A stretch of 64,000 nt of DNA from Ruania zhangjianzhongii. GTDB taxonomy: Bacteria; Actinomycetota; Actinomycetes; Actinomycetales; Beutenbergiaceae. Shown here one piece after another: positions 17,262 to 25,340 of this stretch. A model generated the notes under the pieces. It saw only the letters and a program-made list of their open reading frames with translations, searched no databases and was not told the DNA's origin. Position 1 is the stretch's first letter; every line of letters begins with the position of its first letter. The stretch spans positions 2,780,882-2,844,881 of the forward strand of contig NZ_CP042828.1 of the NCBI RefSeq assembly GCF_008000995.1. The letters run 5' to 3'. The position numbers and the translations under genes are program-made.

Positions 17262-18065
17262 TCAACTGGCCGTGGTGGGCTCGGTTCGTCCGAACCGGGC
17301 GAGGTAGTGCCAGACGCGCTTGAGGGACTGCAGGTCGTGCCGGCCCGTGCGGGCGGCACGACCGACGAGGTCCGGGGTGAGCACCGGCCCGAGCGATAAC
17401 GCGAGCTCGACATACTCGGCGCCGCGATAGCTGGGGTCGAGATCGGCCGTGGCCACCCGGAACCCGGGGTGGTAGCGCACCGGGCAACCGAGGCCTGCGG
17501 CCGACGCGGCCACCGGGGAGCCCGCGAAGCAAGGGTCGAGCACGATTGCCTCGACGTCGTGGGCGAGCACGACCGGCCCGTGTACCTGTGCCTCCACGGC
17601 GTCGTCCAGGTGGTCCAGATCGGTGGCACGGTCCGCGAGCACGCAGAGCCGGGGGAGCAGCTCCGGGCCGCCATGGTCCGCGGGCTCGAACACCGAGTCC
17701 GGGAAGCAGAACGTGGTCCGGTCCACGACGGCAGGACGGAGCTGCAGGTAGGCGGAGCCGAATCGGGCAGCGCCGCCATAGGGGTCACCGCGCCGGTTCC
17801 ACGCGCCGTAGACGGGGCGTTCTTCGGCCGGGCCGGAGTCGTACCGGCCGGCGAAGAGCCGGCTCTCCCAGCGCCAGCGATCACCACCGGGGTGGGCGGT
17901 GAGCCCGCCGTTGGAGATACCGGTGACGAACTGTGACCGGTAGCGGCCGGTGGCTGCGAGCGCCTCGATCACCATCCGACCCTGGTGCGGGAAGTCCGGG
18001 TGGAACTGCAGCGTCACGGCGGGCTCGACCAGCAGCGGGTCGGTCCCGCTCCCTCGATCGGACAT
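17262..18065 (-). CDS. DUF3626 domain-containing protein
   Basis: A 267-aa protein with the hallmarks LQFHPD, SQFVTGISNGGLTA, GGDRWRWESRLF and FGSAYLQLRP, which are characteristic of DUF3626. The role is unknown; some members are annotated as possible toxins or nucleic-acid-associated proteins, without proof. No signal peptide or membrane segment is visible. The start MSDRGSG (18065) was chosen. It converges on the UvrA-like gene with a 6-nt gap. Confidence 0.75.
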   Translation of the reverse strand: MSDRGSGTDPLLVEPAVTLQFHPDFPHQGRMVIEALAATGRYRSQFVTGISNGGLTAHPGGDRWRWESRLFAGRYDSGPAEERPVYGAWNRRGDPYGGAARFGSAYLQLRPAVVDRTTFCFPDSVFEPADHGGPELLPRLCVLADRATDLDHLDDAVEAQVHGPVVLAHDVEAIVLDPCFAGSPVAASAAGLGCPVRYHPGFRVATADLDPSYRGAEYVELALSLGPVLTPDLVGRAARTGRHDLQSLKRVWHYLARFGRTEPTTAS

Positions 18066-18129
18066 GCTGAGCCTCCACCGCGCACAGACTGGGCTTGCCA
18101 TGATGCCAGTGGGCGGATCATCGCATCTG

Positions 18130-18166
18130 TTGCTCACCAGCGAATATGGCGCCATAATGGCGCCAT
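18130..18166 (+). promoter_or_regulatory. vapBC promoter with two operators
   Basis: TTGCTC (18130-18135), 17 nt and CATAAT (18153-18158) form a promoter whose start would be the ATG at 18165. The perfect palindrome ATGGCGCCAT occurs twice, at 18146-18155 and 18157-18166, 11 bp apart. It therefore overlaps both the -10 box and the start codon, the arrangement expected for autorepression by the antitoxin-toxin complex. Confidence 0.7.
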
Positions 18167-18395
18167 GCCCAGCGTGCAGATCAAGAATGTCCCCGAAGAG
18201 ACTCATCGGGTGCTGCGCCGTCGCGCCGCAGCAGCGCACCAGTCTCTGCAGGAGTACCTTCGCGCCCAGTTGATCGAGCAGGCGAAGCAACGCAGTCTTG
18301 ATGACGTGCTTGCCGATGCGGCGGCGCAGTCCGGCGGATCAGCAACTTTCGCCGACACGGTGGCCCTGGTGCGGTCCGATCGTGATCGTCGTTGA
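18165..18395 (+). CDS. vapB: FitA/VapB-type ribbon-helix-helix antitoxin
   Basis: A 76-aa antitoxin. MPSVQIKNVPEETHRVLRRRAA forms the ribbon-helix-helix DNA-binding domain, and the C-terminal tail LDDVLADAAAQSGG would wrap around the toxin. There is no Shine-Dalgarno site, and the ATG is predicted to be the transcript start. The gene overlaps the PIN toxin gene by 14 nt. It should repress the promoter through the twin ATGGCGCCAT sites. Confidence 0.9.
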   Translation: MPSVQIKNVPEETHRVLRRRAAAAHQSLQEYLRAQLIEQAKQRSLDDVLADAAAQSGGSATFADTVALVRSDRDRR

Positions 18396-18774
18396 TGCCA
18401 GCGTCCTCGCCCCGGTACTGGCGGACGACGGCCCGGACGGCCGCGTCGCTCGTGCCCGGCTGGCTGGAGAGCAACTCGCCGCTCCGGAGGTGATCGACCT
18501 GGAGGTCGTCTCCGTGGTCCGTGGTCTGGCCATCGCCGGAAAACTCGGAGCCGCCCGGGCAGATCACGCGATCGAGGCACTAGCGGCGCTACCCATTGCT
18601 CGTGCCTCCCATCGTCACCTGACCAGGCGCTGCTGGGAACTGCACCACAATCTCACGCCGTACGACGCGGCCTACGTCGCTCTGGCGGAAGCACTGGAGG
18701 TGCCGCTGGTCACCGCGGACGCACGGCTGGCGCGCGCGTCTGGTCCACAGTGCGCGATCGAGTTGCTCAGCTAG
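18382..18774 (+). CDS. vapC: VapC PIN-domain toxin
   Basis: A 130-aa PIN endoribonuclease. Catalytic acidic residues are visible in IVVDASVL, DLEVVSVVRG, TPYDAAYVALAE and TADARLARA, the canonical four-carboxylate Mg site. VapC toxins cleave tRNA or rRNA and are neutralised by the upstream antitoxin. GTG 18382 was chosen because it starts right at the PIN core. The module appears intact, unlike several others in this window. Confidence 0.9.
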   Translation: MIVVDASVLAPVLADDGPDGRVARARLAGEQLAAPEVIDLEVVSVVRGLAIAGKLGAARADHAIEALAALPIARASHRHLTRRCWELHHNLTPYDAAYVALAEALEVPLVTADARLARASGPQCAIELLS

Positions 18775-18823
18775 GCTCGGCGACCGCCACGCACGGTCTG
18801 GGACCATCGGAAACCCGGCGCGC

Positions 18824-19285
18824 TCAGTCCAGGCAGAACTCGTTGCCCTCGGGATCCTGCATCACGATGAAGCCGTGGCTCATCGGTGGGTCGGGCTCGA
18901 ACCGCTGCACCCGAGTGCCGCCGAAGGCCACCAGCCGAGTGCACTCCGCCTCCAGCGCAGCCATCCGCTCCTCACCGTCCAGCCCGGCTGCGGCCCGCAG
19001 GTCCAGGTGCAGCCGGTTCTTGGCGGTCTTCGGCTCGGGAACCCGCTGGAAGAAGATCCGCGGTCCCACGCCGTCGGGATCTTCCAGCGCCGAGTTGCTC
19101 CGGCGCTCGGACTCCGGCACCCCGGTGCGCGCGAGGAACTCGTTCCAGACGCTGAACGGGTCGGTGCCCTCGGGGATCTCGTAACCCGGGGGAGCGGGGT
19201 GCACGTACCTCAACGCCTCGGCCCAGAAGTAGGACAGCGCGACCGGGTCGTGAGCGTCGAACGTGACTTGGAACGTGGTACTCAT
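18824..19285 (-). CDS. VOC-family protein (glyoxalase-like)
   Basis: A 153-aa glyoxalase-like protein with FQVTFDAHDPVALSYFWAEALRY at the N-terminus, RIFFQRVPEPKTAKNRLHLDL in the centre and HGFIVMQDPEGNEFCLD at the end. This is the common actinobacterial VOC pattern with His, Glu and Asp metal-ligand candidates. The ATG overlaps the stop of the DinB gene by 4 nt (ATGA), so the pair is translationally coupled. The substrate is unknown. Confidence 0.88.
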   Translation of the reverse strand: MSTTFQVTFDAHDPVALSYFWAEALRYVHPAPPGYEIPEGTDPFSVWNEFLARTGVPESERRSNSALEDPDGVGPRIFFQRVPEPKTAKNRLHLDLRAAAGLDGEERMAALEAECTRLVAFGGTRVQRFEPDPPMSHGFIVMQDPEGNEFCLD

Positions 19286-19854
19286 GCGGTGCCTCCATGG
19301 GTGTGCAGGTACAGGTCGCGCAGCAAGCAGACCTCGGACATGTGGTGGATCAGCTCGCGGTTGATGTGCAGCACCAGGACCGCCATCGCGGCGTCCGGGT
19401 ACGGCTCCGCTGCACCCACCGGCACGGCGAGACCGTCCGCACCCAGCGAGCGCACGCCGTCCAGCCAGACGTCGAGCTGGGTGTTGAACTGCTCCAGCGC
19501 CCCAGCCGCGGTGCCGGCGTAGTCCCAAGATTGATAGGTCGCCGGCGGAGCCCCGAAGTGCGCGGCGTTCCGGGCGGCGAGCACCCCGACGATCACGTGG
19601 CCGAGTCGCCAGGCGATCGTCGTGAATGGCGCAGGGTCCGGCTCGGGGAGCGCGAAGTCGATGGTGAAGTCGCCGGAGCCCGCCTGCACCGGCGCCGTGG
19701 AGGCGCCTCGCGGGTGCACGTTCCACGCGCCGGGTACGGGGGAGTAGAAATACTCCTCATCGGTCAGCCCGGCCAGCCGCCGCTGCCAGAGGGCACTGCG
19801 GTGGAAGGTGATCTGTTCGAGGAGTTCGTGGTTCCAGTCCACTGTCGTCGTCAT
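19282..19854 (-). CDS. DinB-family protein
   Basis: A 190-aa DinB-like four-helix protein: WNHELLEQITFHRSALWQRRLAGLTDEEYFYSPVP at the N-terminus, the helix TTIAWRLGHVIVGVLAARNAAHFG with a metal-site His, and LHINRELIHHMSEVCLLRDLY at the end. The start MTTTVDW (19854) was chosen. It is likely a mycothiol-dependent transferase-like protein of unknown substrate and is coupled to the VOC gene by ATGA. Confidence 0.85.
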   Translation of the reverse strand: MTTTVDWNHELLEQITFHRSALWQRRLAGLTDEEYFYSPVPGAWNVHPRGASTAPVQAGSGDFTIDFALPEPDPAPFTTIAWRLGHVIVGVLAARNAAHFGAPPATYQSWDYAGTAAGALEQFNTQLDVWLDGVRSLGADGLAVPVGAAEPYPDAAMAVLVLHINRELIHHMSEVCLLRDLYLHTHGGTA

Positions 19855-19893
19855 ACCACCACCGTCCTCGACCAAGAGGACAGGAGCGGTCCG

Positions 19894-21132
19894 CTAGGAC
19901 ACGGATATCCCTCGAGCGGCGCGGTACTCCTCGAGGAACTCCGCGATCCGCCCGATCGCTTCTTCGAGCATCTCCACGTCCGGCAGCGTCACCAACCGGA
20001 AGTGGTCCGGGTTGGGCCAGTTGAAGCCGGTGCCATGGGTGACCAGGAGGTGCTTGGAGCGCAGCAGGTCGATGACGAACTGCTGGTCGTCAGCGATCGA
20101 GTACACCTCGGGATCCAGTCTCGGGAAGCAGTACAGGGCGCCGTCCGGGCGCACTGACGAGACACCGGGGATCTCGTTCAGCAATCGGTCGGCGAGCATC
20201 GACTGCTCGTAGAACCGCCCGCCCGGGCCGACGAACTCCTCGATCGACTGGTAGCCGCCGAGCGCGGTCTGGATCGCGTGCTGCGCCGGGACGTTGGAGC
20301 ACATCCGCATGTTCGCCATCAGGGTCAGGCCCTCGATGAAGTCCGCGGCACGGTCCTTGGGACCGGAGATCATCAGCCAGCCGGCCCGGTAACCGCACAC
20401 CCGGTAGGCCTTGGACAGGCCGCTGAAGGTCAAGCAGAGCACGTCATCGTCGGCGTAGGTGGCGGTGTGGTGGTGCTCGGCTCCGTTGAACAGGATCTTC
20501 TCGTAGATCTCGTCGCTAAAGAGCACCAGGTCGTGCCGGCGGGCGATGTCCACCAGCGCTTTGACGGTCTCCTCGGAGTAGACGGCGCCGGTGGGGTTGT
20601 TCGGGTTGATGATCACCAGCGCATGGGTGTTCTCGGTGATCTTCGCCTCGATGTCCGCCAGGTCCGGCATCCAGCCGTTGGATTCATCGCACAGGTAGTG
20701 CACCGGGGTGCCACCGGCCAGCGACACTGCGCCGGTCCACAGCGGGTAGTCCGGGGCGGGGACGAGGATCTCGTTGCCATCGTCCACGAACGTCTGCAGC
20801 ACCATCGAGATCAGCTCGGAGACGCCGTTGCCGATGAACACGTCCTCCACGTGCGCATCTTGCAGACCGTGCGACTGGTAGTACTGCGCGACGGCGGTCC
20901 GGGCGGAGAAGATGCCGCGAGAGTCGGAGTACCCCTGCGCCTCGGGCAGGTGGTGGATCACGTCGGCCTGGATCGCCTGCGGGGCCTCGAAACCGAACGG
21001 CGCCGGGTTGCCGATGTTGAGCTTGAGGATCCGGTGCCCGAGGGCTTCCAGGCGCTGTGCCTCGACCAGGATCGGTCCGCGTACGTCGTACCGGACGTTC
21101 CTCAGCTTCTTGCTCTGTTTGATGGTGCGCAC
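19894..21132 (-). CDS. AlaA-type class I aminotransferase
   Basis: A 412-aa PLP-dependent aminotransferase of fold type I, close in pattern to AlaA alanine-glutamate transaminases: YDVRGPILVEAQRLEALGHRILKLNIGNPAPFGF, IGNGVSELI, INPNNPTGAVYS and the PLP lysine in FSGLSKAYRVCGYRAGW (about residue 240). It would link pyruvate/alanine with glutamate. The start is GTG 21132, with GGAG just before. The divergent neighbour is a WYL regulator. Confidence 0.9.
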   Translation of the reverse strand: MRTIKQSKKLRNVRYDVRGPILVEAQRLEALGHRILKLNIGNPAPFGFEAPQAIQADVIHHLPEAQGYSDSRGIFSARTAVAQYYQSHGLQDAHVEDVFIGNGVSELISMVLQTFVDDGNEILVPAPDYPLWTGAVSLAGGTPVHYLCDESNGWMPDLADIEAKITENTHALVIINPNNPTGAVYSEETVKALVDIARRHDLVLFSDEIYEKILFNGAEHHHTATYADDDVLCLTFSGLSKAYRVCGYRAGWLMISGPKDRAADFIEGLTLMANMRMCSNVPAQHAIQTALGGYQSIEEFVGPGGRFYEQSMLADRLLNEIPGVSSVRPDGALYCFPRLDPEVYSIADDQQFVIDLLRSKHLLVTHGTGFNWPNPDHFRLVTLPDVEMLEEAIGRIAEFLEEYRAARGISVS

Positions 21133-21248
21133 ACTCCATCTTTGCAGGCGCGCCAGGGACTACCGGTGCTGATTCTCGGTGTGCCGCGATCTGGCCCATC
21201 GACCAAGCGGACAGACGAAGTCCGCATCGGGTGGCAGAGTGATGCCCC

Positions 21249-22217
21249 ATGGAAGGACTGGAGCGAGTGGAGCGGGGGACCGCGGAGCGAGTCCTGGCAC
21301 TGCTCGGACTGCTGCAACGACGCCAAGTCTGGACCGGACCGGAGCTCGCCGGCCAGCTGCACGTGACTACTCGCACCGTGCGGCGGGACGTCGACCGACT
21401 CCGCGGGCTCGGGTATCAGGTCCAGGCCGGTCAGGGCACCGGCGGCGGCTACCGGCTCCGACCGGGGCAGGAGGTGCCGCCGTTGCTCCTGGAGGACGAC
21501 GAGGCGATCGCCGTAGCGGTGGCCCTGTTGGCCGGCGCCGGAGCGGGAGTGGCCGGCACCGGCGAGGCGGCACTCGCTGCCCTGACCAAGCTCGACCGGG
21601 TGCTGCCGGTGCGACTGCGGCACGAGGTCCGCGCGCTGACCAGTGCGGTCGAGTCCTTCGGCGGCGCCAGCGTCGGCGTCGCCGCGGACCTGCTGATGAC
21701 GCTCGCCCGCGCCTGCCGGGACGAGGTGGAGGTCGGGTTCGACTATCAGTCCGGGGACCAGCGGCAACGGCGGCGGGTGGAGCCGTACCGGCTGGTCACC
21801 TCGGCGGCGCACTGGTACCTGCTCGGCTACGACATCGACCGCAGCGACTGGCGCACCTTCCGCCTGGACCGGATGAGCGAGGTGGCGGCGCGCACCTGGC
21901 GGTTCACCCCGCGGCCGGCACCGGATGCTGCCGCGCACGTGCAGGAGGGCGTGGCCAGCCGGGCCTATCCTCGGCAGGCTCGTTTCCTCGTCCATGCCCC
22001 CGCGGCCACGGTGCGCAACCAGATCCCGGCGCGGGCCGCCGTCGTGCAGGAGCAGAACGACCAGCAGTGTGAGGTGCGAGCGGGCGCAGACAACCTGGAC
22101 TTCGTGCTGCTGCAGGTGGCCCTGCTCGGGCATGAGTTCGAAGTGATCGACCCTGCGGACCTGGCCGAGCGCGCCGCGGAGGTCGGCCGGCGCCTGGCCC
22201 GCGCGCATCCCTCGTGA
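21249..22217 (+). CDS. YafY-type WYL-domain transcriptional regulator
   Basis: A 322-aa regulator. The N-terminal winged helix contains RVLALLGLLQRRQVWTGPELAGQLHVTTRTVRRDVDRL, followed by GTGGGYRL and a WYL sensor domain (about residues 150-235) with RRVEPYRLVTSAAHWYLLGYDID and WRTFRLDRM, and a C-terminal WCX-type extension. WYL domains bind nucleic-acid or nucleotide-like ligands in several regulators. Its target genes are not evident; the divergent aminotransferase is a candidate. It ends before a strong bidirectional terminator. Confidence 0.92.
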   Translation: MEGLERVERGTAERVLALLGLLQRRQVWTGPELAGQLHVTTRTVRRDVDRLRGLGYQVQAGQGTGGGYRLRPGQEVPPLLLEDDEAIAVAVALLAGAGAGVAGTGEAALAALTKLDRVLPVRLRHEVRALTSAVESFGGASVGVAADLLMTLARACRDEVEVGFDYQSGDQRQRRRVEPYRLVTSAAHWYLLGYDIDRSDWRTFRLDRMSEVAARTWRFTPRPAPDAAAHVQEGVASRAYPRQARFLVHAPAATVRNQIPARAAVVQEQNDQQCEVRAGADNLDFVLLQVALLGHEFEVIDPADLAERAAEVGRRLARAHPS

Positions 22218-22254
22218 CCTGATCGCCCTGCACTGGTGTCGTGGGGATGCGCGG

Positions 22255-22304
22255 CTCGCGAGTGCGATCGCTGGGGTGATAGCCCCAGCGATCTCACTCG
22301 CGAG
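22255..22304. terminator. Strong bidirectional terminator hairpin
   Basis: The left arm 22255-22276 pairs with the right arm 22283-22304 around the 6-nt loop TGATAG. The stem is about 22 bp with a single mismatch (C22265 against T22294). It sits between the convergent WYL and MerR genes, and the MerR stop codon (22294-22296) lies inside the right arm. There is no T-tract, as is usual in high-GC actinobacteria. Confidence 0.8.
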
Positions 22305-23037
22305 TTGCTGCGGTCAGCTCGAGCAGGTGCACACCCGCCGTCAGCAGCGCGCGCGATCGAGCGTCGAGGGCCTGTCCGCGCCGGTCGAGGCGCTCCAGCA
22401 CATCGGCCGGCAGGCCGGTCCGGCGCAGCTCGTCGAGGATCGCGCGAAGGTCCGGGATCCGGTAGCCGGCGCGGCGGAGCTGGTCCACGATCCGGGCATC
22501 GCGCACGTTGTTGGGGGAGTAGGACCGCGTGCGGCCGCGGCGCTGCGGGGTGAGCAGCCCTTCTCTTTCCCAGTGCCGTAGCGTCGAAGGGCGGACATCG
22601 AGCGCCGAAGCGAGCAGGCCAATGGTCATGGCATCGCCGGCGTGCTGCTCGCCCATCGCCTCTGCGGAGATCGCACTGGACGCGGTGACGGCGCGGCGCA
22701 GCGTCGTGCGCTCGGCATGCAAGGCGGCATGCAGCTCATCCATGCGGATCGCACTGGTCCGGGGTTCGGCCTGCAGCTCGCGCATCACTGCCTTCGCTGC
22801 GACGGGACCGAGGGCGGCGCTCAGCGCGGCGTAGGCCAGCACAGCGTGCAGGTGGCGGGGGGTGAACTGCCGGTACCCGTTCGCGGCCCTGATCGACGGC
22901 GGAATCACGCCTTCCGCTTCGAGGTTCCGGATGTGCTGTGCCGAGCTGGCAGTCAGGTCGGCCAGCTGGCCTGTGCTGAAGGAGGCGTTGAGGCTTGTGG
23001 CGCCGTGACGGCGATGATGCTGCGGCCCACCCTCCAT
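22294..23037 (-). CDS. TioE-like MerR-family regulator with two HTH domains
   Basis: A 247-aa regulator carrying two MerR-type helix-turn-helix segments. The first is FSTGQLADLTASSAQHIRNLE with GYRQFTPRHLHAV (about residues 20-70). The second is MTIGLLASALDVRPSTLRHWE with RTRSYSPNNVRDARIVDQLR (about 140-205). This two-headed layout is known from TioE-like actinobacterial proteins. The start MEGGPQHH (23037) lies immediately behind the palindromic element 23043-23062. It probably regulates itself and the divergent DUF6194 gene. Confidence 0.85.
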   Translation of the reverse strand: MEGGPQHHRRHGATSLNASFSTGQLADLTASSAQHIRNLEAEGVIPPSIRAANGYRQFTPRHLHAVLAYAALSAALGPVAAKAVMRELQAEPRTSAIRMDELHAALHAERTTLRRAVTASSAISAEAMGEQHAGDAMTIGLLASALDVRPSTLRHWEREGLLTPQRRGRTRSYSPNNVRDARIVDQLRRAGYRIPDLRAILDELRRTGLPADVLERLDRRGQALDARSRALLTAGVHLLELTAATRE

Positions 23038-23042
23038 AAGGA

Positions 23043-23062
23043 CTTCAATGTAACGCTTGAAG
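23043..23062. promoter_or_regulatory. MerR-type operator between the two-headed MerR and DUF6194 genes
   Basis: CTTCAA (23043-23048) and TTGAAG (23057-23062) form an inverted repeat across 8 nt, the size of a classical MerR operator. TACATT on the minus strand (23052-23047) is a possible -10 box for the merR gene, ending 9 nt before its ATG. The plus-strand ATG at 23064 touches the other end. Confidence 0.65.
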
Positions 23063-23063
23063 C

Positions 23064-23516
23064 ATGGATATCGAAGACGTGGTGGAGGTGCTGGCCGGCA
23101 ACGACCAGATCCTGGTGTTGCGGCCGGGCCCTGGCGACGACACACCGGAGATCGCCTGGGGTGATGTGTTCTTCTACTTCTCTGCTGACGGTGAGATCCC
23201 GCCCGGTCAGCCGTTCGCCACCGTGATCACGAAAGACTATCCGCACGAGCCCGCCTGGCAGCGAGAAGCACACAGCATCCGAGTGAACATCCACGTGGGG
23301 GCTCCCGCGTTCGCCGAGCTGCTCGGCTACGCCCCGGGGGAGAGGAGCGGCCCGGAACCCTCCGCCGTCGATGTGCTGATGCCGCACCCCGCCTACGGCG
23401 AGCTCGGCTGGATCGCTGTGGTGGACCCTGGCACTCGCACGAGCGCGATCGTGACCGAGCAGCTCGGGGCGGCGTACCGGGCAGCTCGCCGGCGGGGTGA
23501 GCGTCGCCGGCGCTGA
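23064..23516 (+). CDS. DUF6194 family protein
   Basis: A 150-aa protein of the actinobacterial DUF6194 type, recognised by DPTPEIAWGD-like text (here DDTPEIAWGDVFFYFSADG), FATVITKDYPHEP and RVNIHVG, with a basic tail RRRGERRRR. The function is unknown; the family is usually small, single-domain and cytosolic. It has no Shine-Dalgarno site, and its ATG lies 1 nt from the palindrome of the divergent MerR gene, so expression is probably controlled by that regulator. Confidence 0.7.
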   Translation: MDIEDVVEVLAGNDQILVLRPGPGDDTPEIAWGDVFFYFSADGEIPPGQPFATVITKDYPHEPAWQREAHSIRVNIHVGAPAFAELLGYAPGERSGPEPSAVDVLMPHPAYGELGWIAVVDPGTRTSAIVTEQLGAAYRAARRRGERRRR

Positions 23517-23582
23517 GGCCGGTAGCCGAGGTCAATCGTTCGGAGGACGACAGCCTGCCACCGCCCTGCTCACGATGGGGTG

Positions 23583-24263
23583 ATGACGAACTGGACGGCG
23601 ACCGCAACCCCACCGGGCACTCGTGCCCGCCTCAGCGCAGCCCTCTGGTTGGCCCAACCGGTCTACCTCGTGGTGGAGCTGATCGCCGCAGCACTGGCCA
23701 CCGCGCCGTACACCCTGCTGCACCACACGATCAGTGACCTGGGCGCCACCACCTGCACCACGATCGCCTACCCTAGCCAGGACGTGCCGGTCTGCTCGCC
23801 GGCGCATCTCGCGGTGAATGCCTCGTTCGTCCTGTTCGGCGTGGCGATGGCGGTCGGCGCACTGCTGCTTCGGCCGTGGCTGCCTCGGAGCGGGCTGACC
23901 ACGGCTGCCGTAGTGCTCTGGGTAGTAGCCGGAGCTTCGTCGATCGGCAGCGGTCTCACCCCGCTGGACCAGCTGCTCGAACTCCACGCCCTGGTCTCGA
24001 CCCCGGGCATCGTGGTCAGCGGCGCGGCGATGGCTCTCACCGGCTCAGCGTTGGCGCGGTCATCGGGCCGGTCCTGGTGGTGGCTGGTCGCAGCCGGTGC
24101 GATCAGCACGATGGCGGGTGTGCTGATGGTGGTCCGGCTCGAGGTCCAGTGGGGCGGCCTGATCGAGCGGATCGCTCTGTGGCCCTCGTTCGCCGCCTGC
24201 GCGGTCGTCGCCCTTGCGGTGCTGCGGAACCGCCCAGCGGTAGATCTGCCCATTCCACGCTGA
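23583..24263 (+). CDS. DUF998 family integral membrane protein
   Basis: A 226-aa membrane protein with about six hydrophobic segments, for example QPVYLVVELIAAALATAPY, LAVNASFVLFGVAMAVGALL and TTAAVVLWVVAGASSIGSGL. The N-terminal HHTISDLGATTC pattern is characteristic of DUF998. The extracytoplasmic loop has two cysteines (TTCTTIA and VPVCSPA) that could form a disulfide. A GTG one codon earlier (23580) is an equally possible start. The function is unknown. Confidence 0.85.
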   Translation: MTNWTATATPPGTRARLSAALWLAQPVYLVVELIAAALATAPYTLLHHTISDLGATTCTTIAYPSQDVPVCSPAHLAVNASFVLFGVAMAVGALLLRPWLPRSGLTTAAVVLWVVAGASSIGSGLTPLDQLLELHALVSTPGIVVSGAAMALTGSALARSSGRSWWWLVAAGAISTMAGVLMVVRLEVQWGGLIERIALWPSFAACAVVALAVLRNRPAVDLPIPR

Positions 24264-24289
24264 CCCCGGGAAGGGGCAGAATCACGACT

Positions 24290-24904
24290 ATGAAGGCTCT
24301 GTCGTCCGACACCGCAAGGAACGTCCTGGCCGGCCTGGCCGCGGGGGTGCTCCTCGGGGGCTGCTCGGTGACCACGAACACCCCGGAGGGCGCCACCACC
24401 GGCACCGGGGAGAACTCCTCGTTCACCGAGGCCGGCATCGAACAGATCATCGAGGACGGTGAGGCGACGATCGACCTCCGTAGCCCGCTTCTTGCCAGCG
24501 ATCTGGGCGCCGACGAGCAGGCCCGTCTCCGTGACCTCGACGAGCGTGGAGAGGACCCGATCGAGGTAACCCTCCTGGGCGCCAACGGTGAGCTCGTGGT
24601 GCCGGCTGAGGTTATCCGCATCCTGGTGCAGCCCGAGGGCGCGGAGATCCAGAGCATCGCGGTGTTCGAAGGCGTCGAGGACGCCGCCGATCTCGCCGAA
24701 CGACTGCGCGAGGTCGCCGGAACGGTGGGGTTCGACGACTCAGTCACCGAGCCCATCCTCGACCAGCTGACGGATGCCCCTGAGCAGGAGCACGACCGCT
24801 GGCTGAACGGCGGCACCGCCCTCGGGCCGACCGTCGGGCTGAATGCTGTGCACCACCCCGACGGGGACTCGCTGCTCCAGTACGAGCTGACACCTCCCGC
24901 CTGA
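24290..24904 (+). CDS. Putative secreted lipoprotein
   Basis: A 204-aa protein with a lipoprotein signal: a short N-region, the hydrophobic stretch [14 protein letters not shown] and the lipobox LLGGC with Cys25 as the lipidation site. The mature part is acidic and contains [33 protein letters not shown] and [18 protein letters not shown] recognise no catalytic domain. CAGAAT lies 7 nt before the ATG, so a leaderless start is possible. It would be tethered to the outer face of the membrane. Confidence 0.75.
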   Translation: MKALSSDTARNVLAGLAAGVLLGGCSVTTNTPEGATTGTGENSSFTEAGIEQIIEDGEATIDLRSPLLASDLGADEQARLRDLDERGEDPIEVTLLGANGELVVPAEVIRILVQPEGAEIQSIAVFEGVEDAADLAERLREVAGTVGFDDSVTEPILDQLTDAPEQEHDRWLNGGTALGPTVGLNAVHHPDGDSLLQYELTPPA

Positions 24905-25005
24905 CAGCAGTGATATGGAACTCCCCAGGTCGGCGCACACAGCCGAGGGGGCTAACCCATCGACCGCGTGCGATGGCGCCACTCAGGCGGGCCAGGACGG
25001 CGGCG

Positions 25006-25017
25006 TATCGTTGGTGT
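25006..25017 (+). promoter_or_regulatory. -10 box of a leaderless vapB
   Basis: TATCGT (25006-25011) ends 6 nt before the ATG at 25018. No -35 element or Shine-Dalgarno site is evident. Confidence 0.45.
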
Positions 25018-25227
25018 ATGGCGCGCACCAACATCGAGATCGACGACGCGCTCATCAGCGAGGCGATGCACCGATTCGGCCTTTCCACCAAGCGCGAAGC
25101 GGTCGACTACGCCCTTCGTCGCCTGGTCGGCCCGGTGATGGGGCGCGAGGAGATGCTGGGCATGGAGGGCTCCGGTTGGTACGGAGACTTCGACGGTAAG
25201 CGCACCGACGAGATCGAACGCGTGTGA
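25018..25227 (+). CDS. vapB: VapB antitoxin (orphaned)
   Basis: A 69-aa VapB antitoxin. [37 protein letters not shown] is the DNA-binding and dimerisation part, and the tail [12 protein letters not shown] is the classical VapB toxin-binding motif. Its toxin gene, which starts 4 nt inside this one (GTGA), is truncated after about 15 codons. The antitoxin therefore has no local partner and may act as an orphan repressor or an anti-addiction factor for related toxins. Confidence 0.88.
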   Translation: MARTNIEIDDALISEAMHRFGLSTKREAVDYALRRLVGPVMGREEMLGMEGSGWYGDFDGKRTDEIERV

Positions 25228-25340
25228 ATCTGGTCGACACCTCCGTCTGGGTCGAGTTCCTCCGCGAGATCGCCCCGCGCCACCGGACACCAACCACGGT
25301 CGCTCGACGACAGCCTGATCGCCGCAGTCTCTCTCGGCGG
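25224..25340 (+). pseudogene. vapC: Truncated VapC toxin
   Basis: The reading frame starts [15 protein letters not shown], the exact opening of a VapC PIN domain including the first catalytic Asp. It then loses all similarity: the remaining acidic catalytic residues are missing and the frame runs antisense into the DinB gene. About 110 residues are lost, by deletion or rearrangement at roughly 25270-25340. The product cannot be an active RNase. Confidence 0.7.
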
